Counted from the stretch's first letter, positions 18,996 to 28,549 are shown. The stretch: DNA of 64,000 nucleotides from an uncultured Pelagibacteraceae bacterium (GCA_902526115.1 CABZJV010000001.1:42300-106299); one strand, 5' to 3'. Numbers and translations are program-made. Notes: generated by a model from the sequence alone, not told the origin.

Positions 18996-19929
18996 TTATT
19001 TTGAAATAATAAGAGCCGGAATTAATACTACATTTCAAGATGAAGGTAGAGATAATCTATATCATATTGGTATACCTTTTAGTGGAGCAATGGATATTAG
19101 GAATTTTTATCTAGCCAATAAACTAGTTAATAATATTCTAAATACGCCGATAATAGAATTTGCTTATCAAGGGCCTCATATAAAATTTACTGGAGATAAA
19201 TTAAACTTTGCTGTCACAGGAGATGTTGTTTTTAAAATTAAAAAAAATGGTATAGGAATAGATGGAAAATGTTACGAGAGTTATCAAATAGAAAACGGTG
19301 ATGAGATTGATATAATATCAACAAATAAGTCTGTTTATGGTTATTTATCCATAGGAGCTGATATTGATATAAGTTATCAATGGAAAAGTTGCTCTATTAA
19401 CACAAGAGCAAAAATCGGCTCTAATGATGGAAATAAATTAAGTGAAGGACAAAAATTTAGTCTTTTAAATTTAAATACAAATTATAACAAAAAAAAAATA
19501 AATTATATTAATACTAAAATTGAAAATTTAAGAATAATTAAAGGTACAAATTACGATTATTTTTCACAAGAGGGTATTCAAAATTTTTTTGGTAAACAAT
19601 TTATTGTTTCAAAACTTTCTGACAGAATGGGCATGAGATTAGAAGGACCAAAAATAGAAAATATTGTAAATACTAATATCAAGTCTGAAGGTTTGATAAA
19701 AGGTGTTATCCAAGTTCCTGCAGATGGAAATCCTATAATCATGCTTTCAGACCATGGAACAATCGGAGGTTATCCAAAAATAGGCGTCGTTGCCAGTGTA
19801 GATTATGACCGTCTAGTTCAAATTTCGCCCGGATCAAAAATTAAATTTAAGGAAATAGAATTATCTGATGCGGAAACTTTATTTAAGTTGTATGAAATGG
19901 AAACTCAAAATCTATTATCACAAATTTAA
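18985..19929 (+). CDS. pxpC: 5-oxoprolinase subunit C (KipA family)
   Basis: A 314-residue PxpC, the biotin-dependent-carboxylase-like partner of PxpB. Typical features are the start IIRAGINTTFQDEGR, HIGIPFSGAMD with NKLVNN, the central GDEIDI and GYLSIGADID, then SDRMGMRLEGP, IQVPADGNPIIMLSDHGTIGGYPKIG and a C-terminal PGSKIKF. It completes the PxpABC set together with the divergent pxpA. Its stop codon abuts the ATG of an EamA-family transporter with no spacer, suggesting that transport and oxoproline use are co-expressed. Confidence 0.93.
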   Translation: MNDNYFEIIRAGINTTFQDEGRDNLYHIGIPFSGAMDIRNFYLANKLVNNILNTPIIEFAYQGPHIKFTGDKLNFAVTGDVVFKIKKNGIGIDGKCYESYQIENGDEIDIISTNKSVYGYLSIGADIDISYQWKSCSINTRAKIGSNDGNKLSEGQKFSLLNLNTNYNKKKINYINTKIENLRIIKGTNYDYFSQEGIQNFFGKQFIVSKLSDRMGMRLEGPKIENIVNTNIKSEGLIKGVIQVPADGNPIIMLSDHGTIGGYPKIGVVASVDYDRLVQISPGSKIKFKEIELSDAETLFKLYEMETQNLLSQI

Positions 19930-20802
19930 ATGAATATTATCAGAAAATTACCAGGACCTTTGTTAGTTTTTTTTGGTGCATGTAGTTTAAGTTTTGGTGG
20001 TCTCATAGTTAAATCCTTTGAAGGAGCAACGTTATGGCAAATTTTGTTTTGGAGAACCGTATTTTTTTTGGTCGTAATCTCTCTGTATTTAATAATAACT
20101 TATAAAAAACAAGTGTTTAGGTCATTTTACAATTTAGGATTTCCAGGTTTCTTAGGTGGTTTTATTTTATCATTTGGCTTTTGTGGCTACGTTTTTGCTA
20201 TGTACAACACTACTGTTGCTAACGCTAATTTTATAATTCAAACGCAAACAATATTCTTGGCAATTTTTGGATACTTTTTTTTAAAAGAAAAAATTTCAAT
20301 TATCACATTCACTTCTATAATTTTAGCAATATCAGGAATTTTATTAATGGTGGGAAGTTCTTTATCACTTGGTCAAATTTCAGGAAACATTGCTGCTTTT
20401 ATAATGCCAATTTCATTTGCAGTTTTAATTTTAGTTGTAAGAAAATATCCAAATGTTGATATGGTACCGGCCCAATTTGTTGCTGGAATTTTTGCATTAA
20501 TTATAGGATTTATCATGTCGGGAAAAATTCTAATTTCCGTGCATGATATTTTTTTAGGTTTCTTAGCTGGATTTTTACAATTAGGATTCGGTTTTATTTT
20601 GATTACAATAGGTGCTCAAAGAACACCTTCAGCGATGGTGGGAATTATCATGTTAACAGAGGCAGTATTGGGTCCTCTTTGGGCTTGGTTATTTATAAAT
20701 GAGCAGCCTCCATTTATAGTAATTATTGGAGGCGCTATTGTGATATTTGCAGTATTACTACAATTTTATAATCTGCAGTCTTCTGAAAAAAAAGTAGTTT
20801 AA
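19930..20802 (+). CDS. EamA/DMT-superfamily transporter next to pxpBC
   Basis: A 290-residue membrane protein with about ten hydrophobic segments arranged as two EamA repeats, as in drug/metabolite transporters. Recognisable points include an early FFGACSLSFGGLIVK, YNTTVANANFIIQTQ between helices 3 and 4, FFLKEKISIITF at the end of repeat 1, and TEAVLGPLWAWLFINEQPP in repeat 2. The substrate cannot be predicted from family alone. The immediate junction with pxpC suggests an amino acid or 5-oxoproline-related solute. The glycine riboswitch promoter begins 6 bp after its stop. Confidence 0.85.
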   Translation: MNIIRKLPGPLLVFFGACSLSFGGLIVKSFEGATLWQILFWRTVFFLVVISLYLIITYKKQVFRSFYNLGFPGFLGGFILSFGFCGYVFAMYNTTVANANFIIQTQTIFLAIFGYFFLKEKISIITFTSIILAISGILLMVGSSLSLGQISGNIAAFIMPISFAVLILVVRKYPNVDMVPAQFVAGIFALIIGFIMSGKILISVHDIFLGFLAGFLQLGFGFILITIGAQRTPSAMVGIIMLTEAVLGPLWAWLFINEQPPFIVIIGGAIVIFAVLLQFYNLQSSEKKVV

Positions 20803-20808
20803 TACTCA

Positions 20809-20838
20809 TTGACTTTAATAAATATTTAGTAGAATATT
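20809..20838 (+). promoter_or_regulatory. promoter for the glycine riboswitch-gcvTHP transcript
   Basis: TTGACT (20809-20814) is a near-perfect -35. GAATAT (20832-20837, 17-bp spacing) or TAGAAT (20830-20835, 15-bp spacing) can act as -10. Transcription would begin near 20842-20845, which coincides with the first base pairs of aptamer 1. The placement is therefore supported by the position of the RNA as well as by the motif. Confidence 0.55.
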
Positions 20839-20841
20839 GAC

Positions 20842-21000
20842 TTACGGGAGAGATCACAAATAATAGTGACACCGAAGGAGCAACCACCCAGGAAACTCTC
20901 AGGTAAAAGGACCGTAAAATATTAACTCTGGAAAGAGATTTAGTTCTCGCCGAAGGAGCAAAACTCTCAGGCAAATATACAGATGGGTAAGACAGAGTTA
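20842..21000 (+). ncRNA. tandem glycine riboswitch (gcvT element), two aptamers
   Basis: Two consecutive glycine aptamers precede gcvT. Aptamer 1 runs 20842-20917: its P1 pairs TTACGG (20842-20847) with CCGTAA (20912-20917), and the core contains GGGAGAG, ACCGAAGGAGCAA and AACTCTCAGG. Aptamer 2 runs 20923-21000: its P1 pairs TAACTCTG (20923-20930) with CAGAGTTA (20993-21000), and the core repeats GCCGAAGGAGCAAAACTCTCAGG. Only 5 nt separate the aptamers. Known gcvT elements bind glycine cooperatively and switch on glycine cleavage when glycine is abundant. The 3' strand of the last P1 ends 2 nt before the gcvT ATG, so there is no room for a downstream terminator. Confidence 0.95.
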
Positions 21001-21002
21001 AT

Positions 21003-22112
21003 ATGACAATAAAAAAAACATCTTTAAATAAACTTCACCAAAATTATAAAGCTAAGTTTGTAGAGTTTGCTGGATACGAAATGCCTATCCAATACACAAA
21101 AGGTATTATAGAAGAACACAAATTTACCAGAACTAATGCTGGCATTTTTGATGTTTCTCATATGGGTCAACTTTTTATTTATGGCGAAAATGAACTAACT
21201 ATTGAACTTGAAAAAATTTTTCCTTTAGACTTAAAAAATCTTAAAATTAATCGTTCAAAATATAGTTTTTTAATGAATGATGATGCTGGAATTTTTGACG
21301 ATTTAATTATTACAAAAATAGAAGGTGGGTATTTAATTATTCTAAATGCAGCTTGTAAAGATAAAGATTTTGAAATTTTATCTAAAATATTAAATAACAA
21401 ATTTAAAATTAAACTTGATAATGAAAGATCCTTGATTGCTATTCAAGGACCAAGATCTGTGGAAATTCTAAATTCTATTACACCTGAAGTTAATAAATTG
21501 AAATTTATGACGGGCGGTTGGTTTGATTATCAAAATAGAAAGTTATTCGTTACAAGATCAGGATATACTGGAGAAGATGGTTTTGAGATTTCAGTTTTGA
21601 ACGATTTAGTTGAAAATTTTACCCGAAATTTGATTGATAGTGGTGCAGAATTAATCGGACTTGGTGCGAGAGATACTTTGAGATTAGAGGCAGGACTTTG
21701 TTTATATGGACATGAATTGGACTTAAATAAAACCCCAATTGAAGCAAATCTCAAATGGGCAATATCAAAAGAAAGGTTGTCAAATGGTGGTTTTTTAGGC
21801 TCAGATAAAATAATCAAACAAATTCAAGTAGCACCAAAAAAAATAAGAGTAGGGATAAAACCTGAGGGAAGATTAATCGCAAGAGAGAAATCAAAATTAT
21901 TCAATGAATCTAATTTACCTATAGGAGAGATAACTAGCGGAACTTTTGGCCCAAGCGTGAACGGACCTATAGCAATGGGTTATATCGATAAAGACTTTTC
22001 TAAGGCTAATACAAAAATTTTGGTAGAAGTTAGAGGAAAAAAATATCCAGCTAATATTTGTGGATTACCATTTTATAAAAAAAGTTATGTGAAAGGAGCA
22101 ACTTATGAGTGA
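21003..22112 (+). CDS. gcvT: aminomethyltransferase (glycine cleavage T-protein)
   Basis: A 369-residue T-protein, which takes the aminomethyl group from lipoyl-GcvH and forms 5,10-methylenetetrahydrofolate and ammonia. Motifs in order: [20 protein letters not shown], the folate-domain [21 protein letters not shown] with the catalytic Asp region, [21 protein letters not shown] and the C-terminal [10 protein letters not shown]. Length is normal. Translation starts directly at the end of the glycine riboswitch, with no separate Shine-Dalgarno outside the switch. It overlaps gcvH by 8 nt; the gcvH ribosome-binding site AAAGGAG lies inside gcvT. Confidence 0.97.
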   Translation: MTIKKTSLNKLHQNYKAKFVEFAGYEMPIQYTKGIIEEHKFTRTNAGIFDVSHMGQLFIYGENELTIELEKIFPLDLKNLKINRSKYSFLMNDDAGIFDDLIITKIEGGYLIILNAACKDKDFEILSKILNNKFKIKLDNERSLIAIQGPRSVEILNSITPEVNKLKFMTGGWFDYQNRKLFVTRSGYTGEDGFEISVLNDLVENFTRNLIDSGAELIGLGARDTLRLEAGLCLYGHELDLNKTPIEANLKWAISKERLSNGGFLGSDKIIKQIQVAPKKIRVGIKPEGRLIAREKSKLFNESNLPIGEITSGTFGPSVNGPIAMGYIDKDFSKANTKILVEVRGKKYPANICGLPFYKKSYVKGATYE

Positions 22113-22485
22113 AGTAAAATTTTCAAAAGAACATGAGTGGATTACCTTAGAAGAGGATGTTGCAACAATTGGAATTACAAAACATGCAACAGAAATGCTA
22201 GGAGATATTGTGTTTGCAGAACTTCCAGATAAAGGTTCAAATGTTGAAAAAGATGGAACCGCTGGTGTAGTTGAATCAACAAAAGCAGCAAGTGATGTTT
22301 ATACACCTATTAGTGGCGAGGTAGTAGATACCAATCAGTCTATTGTAGATGATCCTGCAAAAATAAATGAAGACCCAGAAGGGGCTGCTTGGTTTTTTAA
22401 ATTAAAAATTAAAGATATATCTGAATTAGATACTTTAATGAATAGAGAAGAATACGATAAGTTTGCAAAGGAGACATCGAGCTAA
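22105..22485 (+). CDS. gcvH: glycine cleavage system H protein
   Basis: A 126-residue lipoyl carrier. [17 protein letters not shown] at the start, [12 protein letters not shown], and [18 protein letters not shown] contain the lipoylated lysine within ESTKAASD at about residue 60. H-protein carries the aminomethyl intermediate between GcvP and GcvT and returns to the lipoamide dehydrogenase. The gene has a strong AAAGGAG ribosome-binding site inside the end of gcvT, and its stop overlaps the gcvP start by one base (TAATG). All three are therefore expressed from the riboswitch-controlled transcript. Confidence 0.97.
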   Translation: MSEVKFSKEHEWITLEEDVATIGITKHATEMLGDIVFAELPDKGSNVEKDGTAGVVESTKAASDVYTPISGEVVDTNQSIVDDPAKINEDPEGAAWFFKLKIKDISELDTLMNREEYDKFAKETSS

Positions 22486-25355
22486 TGCTACATAATTCGC
22501 AAAAAGACTTTATTGGAAGACACATAGGTGTGTCAGATAAAGATCAACAAAAAATGCTAAAAGATCTTAACTTTAATTCATTAGATCAACTCATTAATAG
22601 TACTGTTCCAGAAAAGATACAGTTTAAAGGCGAATTGAATATTGGTGAGTCTAATTCAGAGTATGAGGCACTGAGAAAACTGAAAGCAATCTCAAAAAAA
22701 AATCAAATCTACTCAAATTTTATTGGCATGGGTTATTATGGTACTTACACACCATATGTGATTTTAAGAAATATATTAGAAAATCCTGGATGGTACACGT
22801 CTTATACTCCATATCAGCCTGAAGTAGCACAAGGAAGACTGGAGATGTTATTAAACTTTCAACAAATGATTGTTGATTTTACAGGTATGGATATTGCAAA
22901 TGCATCTTTACTTGATGAGGGCACTGCGGCCGCTGAGGCAATAGGGCTAAGCCATAGATTAAATAAAAATGATTGTAATTTAGTTTTTGTCTCAGATAAT
23001 TGTCACCCACAGACAATAGATGTTATACAAACTAGAGCAGAGCCAATGGGACTTAAAGTACTTGTTGGAGACGAGACTACGGTTTTGGATCAACTAAAAG
23101 AGGATTTAGTATGTGGAATTTTACAATATCCTGGAACTTTTGGGGATATCAAAGATCCAAGCGAAGCAATAAGTAAAATTCATAAAAAAAATGGTAAAGC
23201 TATATTAGCATGTGATCTACTCTCACTTGCTAAACTTAAAACCCCAAGAGAGCTTGGAGCTGATATAGCAGTTGGCAGTTCACAAAGGTTCGGAATTCCA
23301 ATGGGTTATGGAGGGCCCCATGCAGCATTTTTTGCAACAAAAGATGAATATAAAAGATCTATGCCTGGAAGAATTGTCGGCGTTTCACTAGATAGACATG
23401 GAAATAAAGCATACAGATTGTCACTGCAGACTAGAGAACAACATATTAGACGAGACAAAGCTACAAGTAATATTTGTACTGCTCAAGCTCTACTAGCAAT
23501 TGTATCAGCGGCATATGCTATTTATCACGGACCAGATGGAATAAAAAATATTTCTGAAAGAGTTTCTCAATTGGCTAAAAATTTCGCAGATAAAATTAAA
23601 CAATCTGGATACAAAATTTATTCAGATTATTTTTTTGATACTGTTACTATTATAACCAATGAAAAGACTGATCAGATTTTTAAAAATGCTTTGGATCAAA
23701 AAGTTAATATTAGAAAAGTAAATTCAGAAATGCTGTCCGTTTCTTTTGATGAAAGAAAAAATGTTTATAGAGTAAATCAATTATTAAAAATTTTTAATGC
23801 AGCAGAATCAATCAAAAAAGAAGATCCAACAGTAAGTTTGCCCAATCTACCAAAAAATTTATTAAGAACTTCAAAATTTTTAGTACACCCTGTTTTCAAC
23901 TTATATCATTCAGAGACAGAAATGCTAAGATATCTTAAAAGGTTAGAGGATAAGGATATAGCGCTTAACAGAACTATGATTGCACTAGGTTCATGTACTA
24001 TGAAATTAAATGCTACTGCAGAGATGATACCTATTTCATGGAGAGAATTAGCTGAGCCTCATCCGTTTGTACCTATTGAGCAAATGGAGGGATATAGAGA
24101 ATTGTTCACTGATCTTAAAAATTGGTTAAGATCAATCACTGGTTTTTCAGGAGTATCTCTACAACCAAATGCAGGTGCTCAAGGTGAATATGCTGGTTTA
24201 ATGGTTATAAGAAAATATCATTTAGACAGAGGCGATCAAAATAGAAATATATGTTTAATACCTAGCTCTGCACATGGAACTAATCCAGCAAGCGCTCAGA
24301 TGGTAGGAATGAAAGTAGTAGTAATTGATTGTGATAAAGAAGGGAATGTGGATTTTGAGGATTTAAAGAAAAAAGTAGAAACACACTCAGAAAATCTTGG
24401 AGCTTTAATGGTTACTTATCCTTCCACACATGGTGTATTTGAGGAAAAAATATCAGATATCTGTGATTTAATTCATAAACATGGAGGACAAGTTTACATG
24501 GATGGAGCAAACTTAAACGCACTTGTGGGTATAGCGAAACCGGGAAATTTTGGTCCAGATGTTTGTCATATAAACTTACACAAAACATTCTGTATTCCAC
24601 ATGGTGGAGGAGGACCAGGGATGGGACCTATTGCATGTAAAAGACATTTACAAGTTTATCTACCTAATCATCCAGTGGTAAAGGATTGTGGACCTGCCAC
24701 AGGAATAGGTGCTGTTTCTGCGGCTCCATGGGGCAGTTCAAGTATTTTATCTATATCTTGGATGTATATAAAAATGATGGGTTCCTATGGACTTAAACTT
24801 GCAACGCAAATAGCTATATTAAACGCTAATTATATAGCTAATAGACTCAAAGATCATTATCCAATCTTATACAAAGGCACAGATGGGAATGTAGCACATG
24901 AGTGTATTATTGATATTAGATCAATAAAGAGCGACACAGGAATTAGCGAAGAGGATATCGCTAAGAGATTAATTGATTATGGTTTTCACGCCCCTACGAT
25001 GTCATGGCCAGTTGCAGGTACAATGATGATAGAGCCAACAGAAAGTGAGAGTTTATCAGAGCTAGATAGGTTTTGTGATACTTTAATTAATATAAAAAAA
25101 GAAATTGATATGATCAAGACAGGCGAATTTGATAAAGTTGATAACCCAATCAAAAATGCACCTCATACCGATACAGAGCTTGCATCTGATGAGTGGGATC
25201 ATAAATATACACGTCAGCAAGCAGCCTACCCAGCTAAATTTTTAAAAGTAAATAAATTTTGGCCACCAGTAGCAAGAGTTGACAATGTTTATGGAGATAA
25301 AAATATATTTTGTACATGCCCTAGCATTGACGAGTTTAAAGAAGATGCAGCATAA
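22485..25355 (+). CDS. gcvP: glycine dehydrogenase (decarboxylating), single-chain P-protein
   Basis: A 956-residue PLP enzyme that decarboxylates glycine and passes the aminomethyl group to GcvH. It is the fused single-chain form, not the two-subunit gcvPA/gcvPB type. The N-terminal half carries DEGTAAAEAIGLSHR, SQRFGIPMGYGGPHAAFFAT and REQHIRRDKATSNICTAQ. The C-terminal catalytic half carries ALGSCTMKLNATAEM, QPNAGAQGEYAGL and HINLHKTFCIPHGGGGPG with the PLP lysine. The C-terminus contains RVDNVYGDKNIFCTCP. It is the last gene of the gcvTHP operon; the amine oxidase gene begins 6 bp later and may be read through. Confidence 0.98.
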   Translation: MLHNSQKDFIGRHIGVSDKDQQKMLKDLNFNSLDQLINSTVPEKIQFKGELNIGESNSEYEALRKLKAISKKNQIYSNFIGMGYYGTYTPYVILRNILENPGWYTSYTPYQPEVAQGRLEMLLNFQQMIVDFTGMDIANASLLDEGTAAAEAIGLSHRLNKNDCNLVFVSDNCHPQTIDVIQTRAEPMGLKVLVGDETTVLDQLKEDLVCGILQYPGTFGDIKDPSEAISKIHKKNGKAILACDLLSLAKLKTPRELGADIAVGSSQRFGIPMGYGGPHAAFFATKDEYKRSMPGRIVGVSLDRHGNKAYRLSLQTREQHIRRDKATSNICTAQALLAIVSAAYAIYHGPDGIKNISERVSQLAKNFADKIKQSGYKIYSDYFFDTVTIITNEKTDQIFKNALDQKVNIRKVNSEMLSVSFDERKNVYRVNQLLKIFNAAESIKKEDPTVSLPNLPKNLLRTSKFLVHPVFNLYHSETEMLRYLKRLEDKDIALNRTMIALGSCTMKLNATAEMIPISWRELAEPHPFVPIEQMEGYRELFTDLKNWLRSITGFSGVSLQPNAGAQGEYAGLMVIRKYHLDRGDQNRNICLIPSSAHGTNPASAQMVGMKVVVIDCDKEGNVDFEDLKKKVETHSENLGALMVTYPSTHGVFEEKISDICDLIHKHGGQVYMDGANLNALVGIAKPGNFGPDVCHINLHKTFCIPHGGGGPGMGPIACKRHLQVYLPNHPVVKDCGPATGIGAVSAAPWGSSSILSISWMYIKMMGSYGLKLATQIAILNANYIANRLKDHYPILYKGTDGNVAHECIIDIRSIKSDTGISEEDIAKRLIDYGFHAPTMSWPVAGTMMIEPTESESLSELDRFCDTLINIKKEIDMIKTGEFDKVDNPIKNAPHTDTELASDEWDHKYTRQQAAYPAKFLKVNKFWPPVARVDNVYGDKNIFCTCPSIDEFKEDAA

Positions 25356-25361
25356 TTTTTA

Positions 25362-26600
25362 ATGAAAATTGCTGTAGTCGGCTCAGGTATTTCAGGACTA
25401 AGTGCTGCATATTATTTATCAAAAAAACACCATGTCGATCTTTTTGAAAAAGAAGATCATTTTGGGGGGCACTCACATACAATCGATTTAATTTTTGGAG
25501 AAAATAAAATTTCTGTCGATATTGGATTTATTGTTTTTAATTATCAAACCTATCCAAATTTAATAAATTTTTTCAAAGAGAATGAAGTTCAAATTGAAAA
25601 AAGTAACATGTCATTTTCTGTATCAGTTGATAATACAAATTTTGAGTATTGTGGAAATGGACTTAAAGGAATGTTTTGTAATAAAGTTAATCTACTCAAT
25701 TTTAACTTCTTAAAAATGTTTTTTGATATTATAAAATTTTATAAAAATAGTGATAAAGAGATAAATTTGAAAGAAAATCTAACTTTAGGCAAGTACCTTG
25801 AAATAAATAAGTTATCAAAACAATTTGTAAATTATCATATAATACCAATGGTATCTGCTATTTGGTCAATGCCACCAGTCGAAGCAAGTAAAATGCCAAT
25901 TAGTTTTTTTTTAAAGTTTTTTCAAAATCATGGTTTGTTTAAATTAAAAAATAGACCACAGTGGTATACAGTTTCAAATAGAAGCAGAACTTATGTAAAT
26001 AAAATAATTTCTAAAATTTCTGGAGAATATTACAAAAATTATAAAATCAAAAAAATTATAAGAAAGTCATCTGGCGTGGATTTATATTATGGAGGAGAAA
26101 GTGAATTTTTCGATTATGATAAAGTAGTTATAGCTACACACGCTGATGAAGCTCTAAATTTAATTGAAAATCCTACAGAGGATGAAAAAATAGTGCTTTC
26201 AAATTTTAGCTATAAAGAAAACACTGCCTACATTCATACCGATACAAGAGCTATGCCTAAAAATAAAAAGGCTTGGTGTTCCTGGAATTCATCTATAGAT
26301 GACCAAAATACTAAAAAAAATTCAATCACCTATTGGCTGAATCTTTTACAAAACCTAAAATGTGACGAAAATATATTTTTAACTTTAAACCCATATTTTG
26401 ATATTGATGAGACAAAAATTTTAAAAAAGGTGAGGTTTACGCACCCTTATTACGATCAAAAAGCACTAGATACTCAAGTACATCTTCCAAACTTACAAAA
26501 TAAAAAAGATACACTTTTTTGTGGAAGTTATTTTGGTTACGGATTTCATGAAGATGGAATAAAATCATCACTTGAAATGCTTAAAAACCTCAATGACTAA
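25362..26600 (+). CDS. FAD-dependent amine oxidase-like protein (lipid-modification cluster)
   Basis: A 412-residue flavoprotein. The N-terminal dinucleotide-binding motif is VVGSGISGLSAAYYLS with the acidic FEKEDHFGGHSHT that follows in amine oxidase/protoporphyrinogen oxidase-like families. A second flavin contact is VVIATHADEALNL, and the C-terminus has FCGSYFGYGFHEDGIKSS. Members of this subgroup usually stand next to DUF1365 and Cfa-like methyltransferase genes, as here, and are thought to act on membrane fatty acyl chains rather than on free amines. It starts 6 bp after gcvP and overlaps the next gene by 8 nt. The exact reaction is inferred from context. Confidence 0.8.
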   Translation: MKIAVVGSGISGLSAAYYLSKKHHVDLFEKEDHFGGHSHTIDLIFGENKISVDIGFIVFNYQTYPNLINFFKENEVQIEKSNMSFSVSVDNTNFEYCGNGLKGMFCNKVNLLNFNFLKMFFDIIKFYKNSDKEINLKENLTLGKYLEINKLSKQFVNYHIIPMVSAIWSMPPVEASKMPISFFLKFFQNHGLFKLKNRPQWYTVSNRSRTYVNKIISKISGEYYKNYKIKKIIRKSSGVDLYYGGESEFFDYDKVVIATHADEALNLIENPTEDEKIVLSNFSYKENTAYIHTDTRAMPKNKKAWCSWNSSIDDQNTKKNSITYWLNLLQNLKCDENIFLTLNPYFDIDETKILKKVRFTHPYYDQKALDTQVHLPNLQNKKDTLFCGSYFGYGFHEDGIKSSLEMLKNLND

Positions 26601-27357
26601 TTCATGTATATATAATGGAACTGTTATCCATAAACGTTATAAACCTAAAACGCATTTTTTTAAGTATAGTGTATTTTCATTATTATTAGATCTATCGGAA
26701 TTAGAATTGTTAAATGATAAAATTAGATTTTTTTCTTTCAATAAATTTAATTTAATAAGCTTCTTTGAAAAAGACCATGGAAACAGGGATGGTACATCGT
26801 TGGTAAATTGGGTAAAAAATTATTTAAAAAAAAATCAAATTGAAACTGAAAATATAAAAATAAAACTTTTGTGTTATCCTAGGATATTTGGTTATGTATT
26901 TAACCCTCTTAGTGTTTTTTTTGTCTATAACAAAAACAAAAAACTAGTTTCAATCTTATATGAAGTAAAAAATACATTTGGAGAGCAACATACTTATGTA
27001 TTTAGAGTAGATAGTGAAAATAATTTGATACAAAATAATTGCTCTAAAAAATTTCATGTATCTCCATTTATTCAAATGGAATGTAATTATTTTTTTAAAA
27101 TATTAAAACCTGGAGAAAGATTGTCTATCATAATTGATCAGTATGATCCGACAGGAAAAATTTTGTTTGCTTCACAGGATGGAAACAAAGCAAATTTAAC
27201 TGGAAAAGAATTAATAAAATCTTATTTAAAACATCCACTAATGACATTCAAAATTATATCAGCGATACATTTTGAAGCGTTTAAATTGTGGATTAAAGGA
27301 ATTAAATTAGTCAAAAAAAAGTTAAAAATAAAAAATAATATAACAGTAGAAAATTGA
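26593..27357 (+). CDS. DUF1365 family protein
   Basis: The track start at 26572 is a TTG; the ATG at 26593 (8-nt overlap with the previous gene) gives the usual DUF1365 beginning, CIYNGTVIHKRYKPKTHFFKY, and 254 residues. Further family features are FEKDHGNRDG, LLCYPRIFGYVFNPLSVFFVYN, EVKNTFGEQHTY, KKFHVSPFI and a C-terminal amphipathic region, HPLMTFKIISAIHFEAFKLW. The molecular function is not established. Co-occurrence with flavin oxidase and Cfa-like methyltransferase genes in many proteobacteria points to fatty-acid modification in membrane lipids. The stop overlaps the start of the methyltransferase gene (TGATG). Confidence 0.85.
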   Translation: MTNSCIYNGTVIHKRYKPKTHFFKYSVFSLLLDLSELELLNDKIRFFSFNKFNLISFFEKDHGNRDGTSLVNWVKNYLKKNQIETENIKIKLLCYPRIFGYVFNPLSVFFVYNKNKKLVSILYEVKNTFGEQHTYVFRVDSENNLIQNNCSKKFHVSPFIQMECNYFFKILKPGERLSIIIDQYDPTGKILFASQDGNKANLTGKELIKSYLKHPLMTFKIISAIHFEAFKLWIKGIKLVKKKLKIKNNITVEN

Positions 27358-28535
27358 TGTTCTTAAATAAAGTTGCAGATAAACTAGTTTTTAGTTTTTT
27401 AGATAAAATAAATCACGGATTTTTAGAGATTGATACTTTCTATGGTCAAAAATTATCCTTTGGTAACCCTAAAGACAATCTTAGAGCAAATATAAAAATA
27501 AGAAAACCTAACTTTAATTTTAATTTAATAAGAGGCGGTAGCATTGCATTGGCTGAGTCATACATGAGAGGTGAATTCGAAACTGATAACCTTTCAAATC
27601 TAATTGAGGTGACAGCAAGAAATATTAAAATTATTCATAAGTTTTCCGGTTTACTTGATATTTCTTTTGTAAATTATTTTAAAAATAAGATCGTTAAAAA
27701 TACCAAAAGTAGAAGCAAAGAAAATATCTCCAAGCACTATGATTTGGGAAATGAATTTTTTTCTTTGTGGTTAGATGATACTCTTACATATTCCAGTGCA
27801 ATTTTTGACAGTAAATCAGAAAATCTTTCAGCAGCACAAAATAACAAATATCAGAAGCTAATTGATTTAATTAAACCAAACAGCGGTGACAAAGTCTTGG
27901 AAATAGGTTGCGGGTGGGGAGGCTTTGCAGAATATTTGGGCAAGAAATACGATGTAAAACTTGATTGTGTTACTATTTCACAAAAACAATATGAATATGC
28001 GAAGAGAAGGATTCAGAAATGTGGTTTAAATGAAAAAGTAAATATAGAGATAAAAGATTATAGAGATCTAAAAGGAAAATATAATTCTATAGCATCTATT
28101 GAAATGATTGAGGCTGTTGGTCAAAATTATTTAGATAGCTATTTTAGAACCGTTAAAGACAATTTATCAAATGAAGGTAAAGCGGCTATTCAAGCAATTA
28201 CGATCGATGATAGCTTGTTTGATAGATATAAAAACAAAGAAGATTTTATACAAAAATATATATTTCCTGGTGGATTTTTACCAAATAAAAATAGCATCAA
28301 TCGTTACGTCTCAGATAATGGATTAAATATAAATTCATACATTTCATATGCTGATCATTATGCAAATACATTAGTAATTTGGAGAAATGAATTTAATAAA
28401 AAATGGGAATTAATTAAAAATCAAGGTTTTGACCTAACATTTAAACGAATGTGGGAGTTTTACCTTTCTTACTGTGAGGCTGGATTTAAATCAAAGAACA
28501 TTGATTTGATTCAATTCTCACTTCAAAACAAATAA
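27357..28535 (+). CDS. cyclopropane-fatty-acyl-phospholipid synthase-like methyltransferase
   Basis: The ATG at 27357 (overlapping the DUF1365 stop as TGATG) is preferred over the TTG at 27354, giving 392 residues. The SAM motif VLEIGCGWGGFAEYLG sits at about 180-195, after the family block SKHYDLGNEFFSLWLDDTLTYSSAIF. FIQKYIFPGGFLPN and the late LSYCEAGFKSKNID are also typical of the Cfa/UfaA/CmaA superfamily. The enzyme adds a methylene or methyl group to an unsaturated acyl chain of a phospholipid. Whether the product is a cyclopropane or a branched methyl chain cannot be told from sequence; the flavin oxidase and DUF1365 neighbours leave the second option open. Confidence 0.88.
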   Translation: MFLNKVADKLVFSFLDKINHGFLEIDTFYGQKLSFGNPKDNLRANIKIRKPNFNFNLIRGGSIALAESYMRGEFETDNLSNLIEVTARNIKIIHKFSGLLDISFVNYFKNKIVKNTKSRSKENISKHYDLGNEFFSLWLDDTLTYSSAIFDSKSENLSAAQNNKYQKLIDLIKPNSGDKVLEIGCGWGGFAEYLGKKYDVKLDCVTISQKQYEYAKRRIQKCGLNEKVNIEIKDYRDLKGKYNSIASIEMIEAVGQNYLDSYFRTVKDNLSNEGKAAIQAITIDDSLFDRYKNKEDFIQKYIFPGGFLPNKNSINRYVSDNGLNINSYISYADHYANTLVIWRNEFNKKWELIKNQGFDLTFKRMWEFYLSYCEAGFKSKNIDLIQFSLQNK

Positions 28536-28549
28536 TTACAATAATACTT

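Noticed and set aside
20735-20974. 79-residue minus-strand ORF over the riboswitch
   Set aside because: It is antisense to the structured glycine riboswitch and the end of the EamA gene, has no ribosome-binding site or family pattern, and is explained by chance.
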